Assembly (NCBI GenBank): GCA_011958945.1
Contig: BLLT01000008.1
Coordinates: 1-41,624, forward strand
DNA from: Lachnospiraceae bacterium
GTDB taxonomy: Bacteria; Bacillota; Clostridia; Lachnospirales; Lachnospiraceae
Direction: 5' to 3'
DNA: 41,624 nucleotides
Positions 41,444-41,624 of this stretch are shown here, one piece after another. The number at the start of each line of letters is the position of its first letter. The stretch's first letter is position 1. Both the position numbers and the translations under genes were made by a program. The notes under the pieces were generated by a model that saw only the letters and a list, made by a program, of their open reading frames with translations, made no database searches and was not told the DNA's origin.

Positions 41444-41582
41444 GCAATGGATTTGGAGAAATTTTGGGGAAAATATAAAATGGTTGAAATTGCACCAAAA
41501 TGAGCAAAATAGAATTAGAAAGCCGAAAGCTGAGGGGTTGTGCAGATAAAAATTCGAATAAAATTTGAAGCTTTGTTTGAGG

Positions 41583-41612
41583 TTGTAAAAATTTAGGGGT
41601 ATGTGTTATAAT
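41583..41612 (+). promoter_or_regulatory. Promoter of a gene beyond the window end
   Basis: TTGTAA (41583-41588), an 18-bp spacer and an extended -10, TGTTATAAT (41604-41612), point rightward out of the window. Confidence 0.6.
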
Positions 41613-41624
41613 TTTAATATACAA

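Noticed and set aside
41247-41549. Open frame of 100 codons at the right end
   Set aside because: It contains the operon's terminator hairpin and T run (41392-41443), has no ribosome-binding site of note and no recognisable motif.
1-41624. tRNA, rRNA or CRISPR array
   Set aside because: No cloverleaf or T-loop signature, rRNA-like stretch or evenly spaced repeat series was found by reading both strands.

Overview
The window looks like a chromosomal segment of a Gram-positive anaerobe of the Lachnospiraceae (Clostridium cluster XIVa) type. The grounds are mid-range G+C, strong GGAGG ribosome-binding sites, lipoprotein and cell-wall proteins without an outer membrane, and families typical of that group: a DUF4080 radical-SAM protein, SatD, a VanW-domain protein, an Lrp-aminotransferase pair and AAA-ATPase-like/PD-(D/E)XK proteins. 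No rRNA, tRNA, CRISPR array or complete insertion sequence was seen. Genes run mostly rightward.

Layout. (1) 1-4.2 kb: Leloir galactose module, with an AraC-type regulator, galactokinase and class II galactose-1-phosphate uridylyltransferase, closed by a terminator. (2) 4.2-14.8 kb: housekeeping and envelope genes. These are an XRE regulator, a B12-binding radical SAM protein, endonuclease III, a DEDDh exonuclease, a VanW-domain surface protein with a repetitive tail, an AIR-synthase-like protein, an Lrp regulator overlapping a class I aminotransferase, and a ROK regulator. (3) 14.9-18.4 kb: a SIMPL-domain lipoprotein, TrmL, and an ECF sigma/anti-sigma pair followed by a small protein. (4) 18.4-22.0 kb: an A+T-richer accessory patch with two truncated AbiE-type toxin-antitoxin genes, an AAA-ATPase-like/nuclease protein and a bacterial PARG-type macrodomain protein. 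(5) 22.0-28.3 kb: a LacI-regulated alpha-glucoside locus with regulator, binding protein, two permeases and a GH13 glucosidase, carrying twin 13-bp operators. (6) 28.3-33.5 kb: an aldolase remnant beside an IS6-like inverted repeat, SatD, a GSI-beta glutamine synthetase and a hybrid histidine kinase. (7) 33.7-41.3 kb: a putative phosphonate-decorated surface-polymer operon.

Region 7 is the most unusual. A small secreted or membrane protein overlaps a protein that fuses a YidC/Oxa1-like membrane domain to a CDP-glycerol glycerophosphotransferase-like domain. Next come a 2-aminoethylphosphonate aminotransferase, a phosphoenolpyruvate mutase with an N-terminal cytidylyltransferase domain, a second LicC/PntC-like cytidylyltransferase, and a membrane-anchored alkaline-phosphatase-superfamily (LtaS/EptA-like) protein. 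Together they suggest that a C-P headgroup is made, activated with CTP and placed on a surface polymer. The usual middle enzyme, phosphonopyruvate decarboxylase, is not in the window.

A second find cuts across the window. A repeat of about 70 nt occurs in four full copies and one half copy, nearly always ending at a start codon (nth, trmL, anti-sigma, pepM). Its copies can form the same hairpin plus a pseudoknot-like pairing, with compensatory changes between copies.
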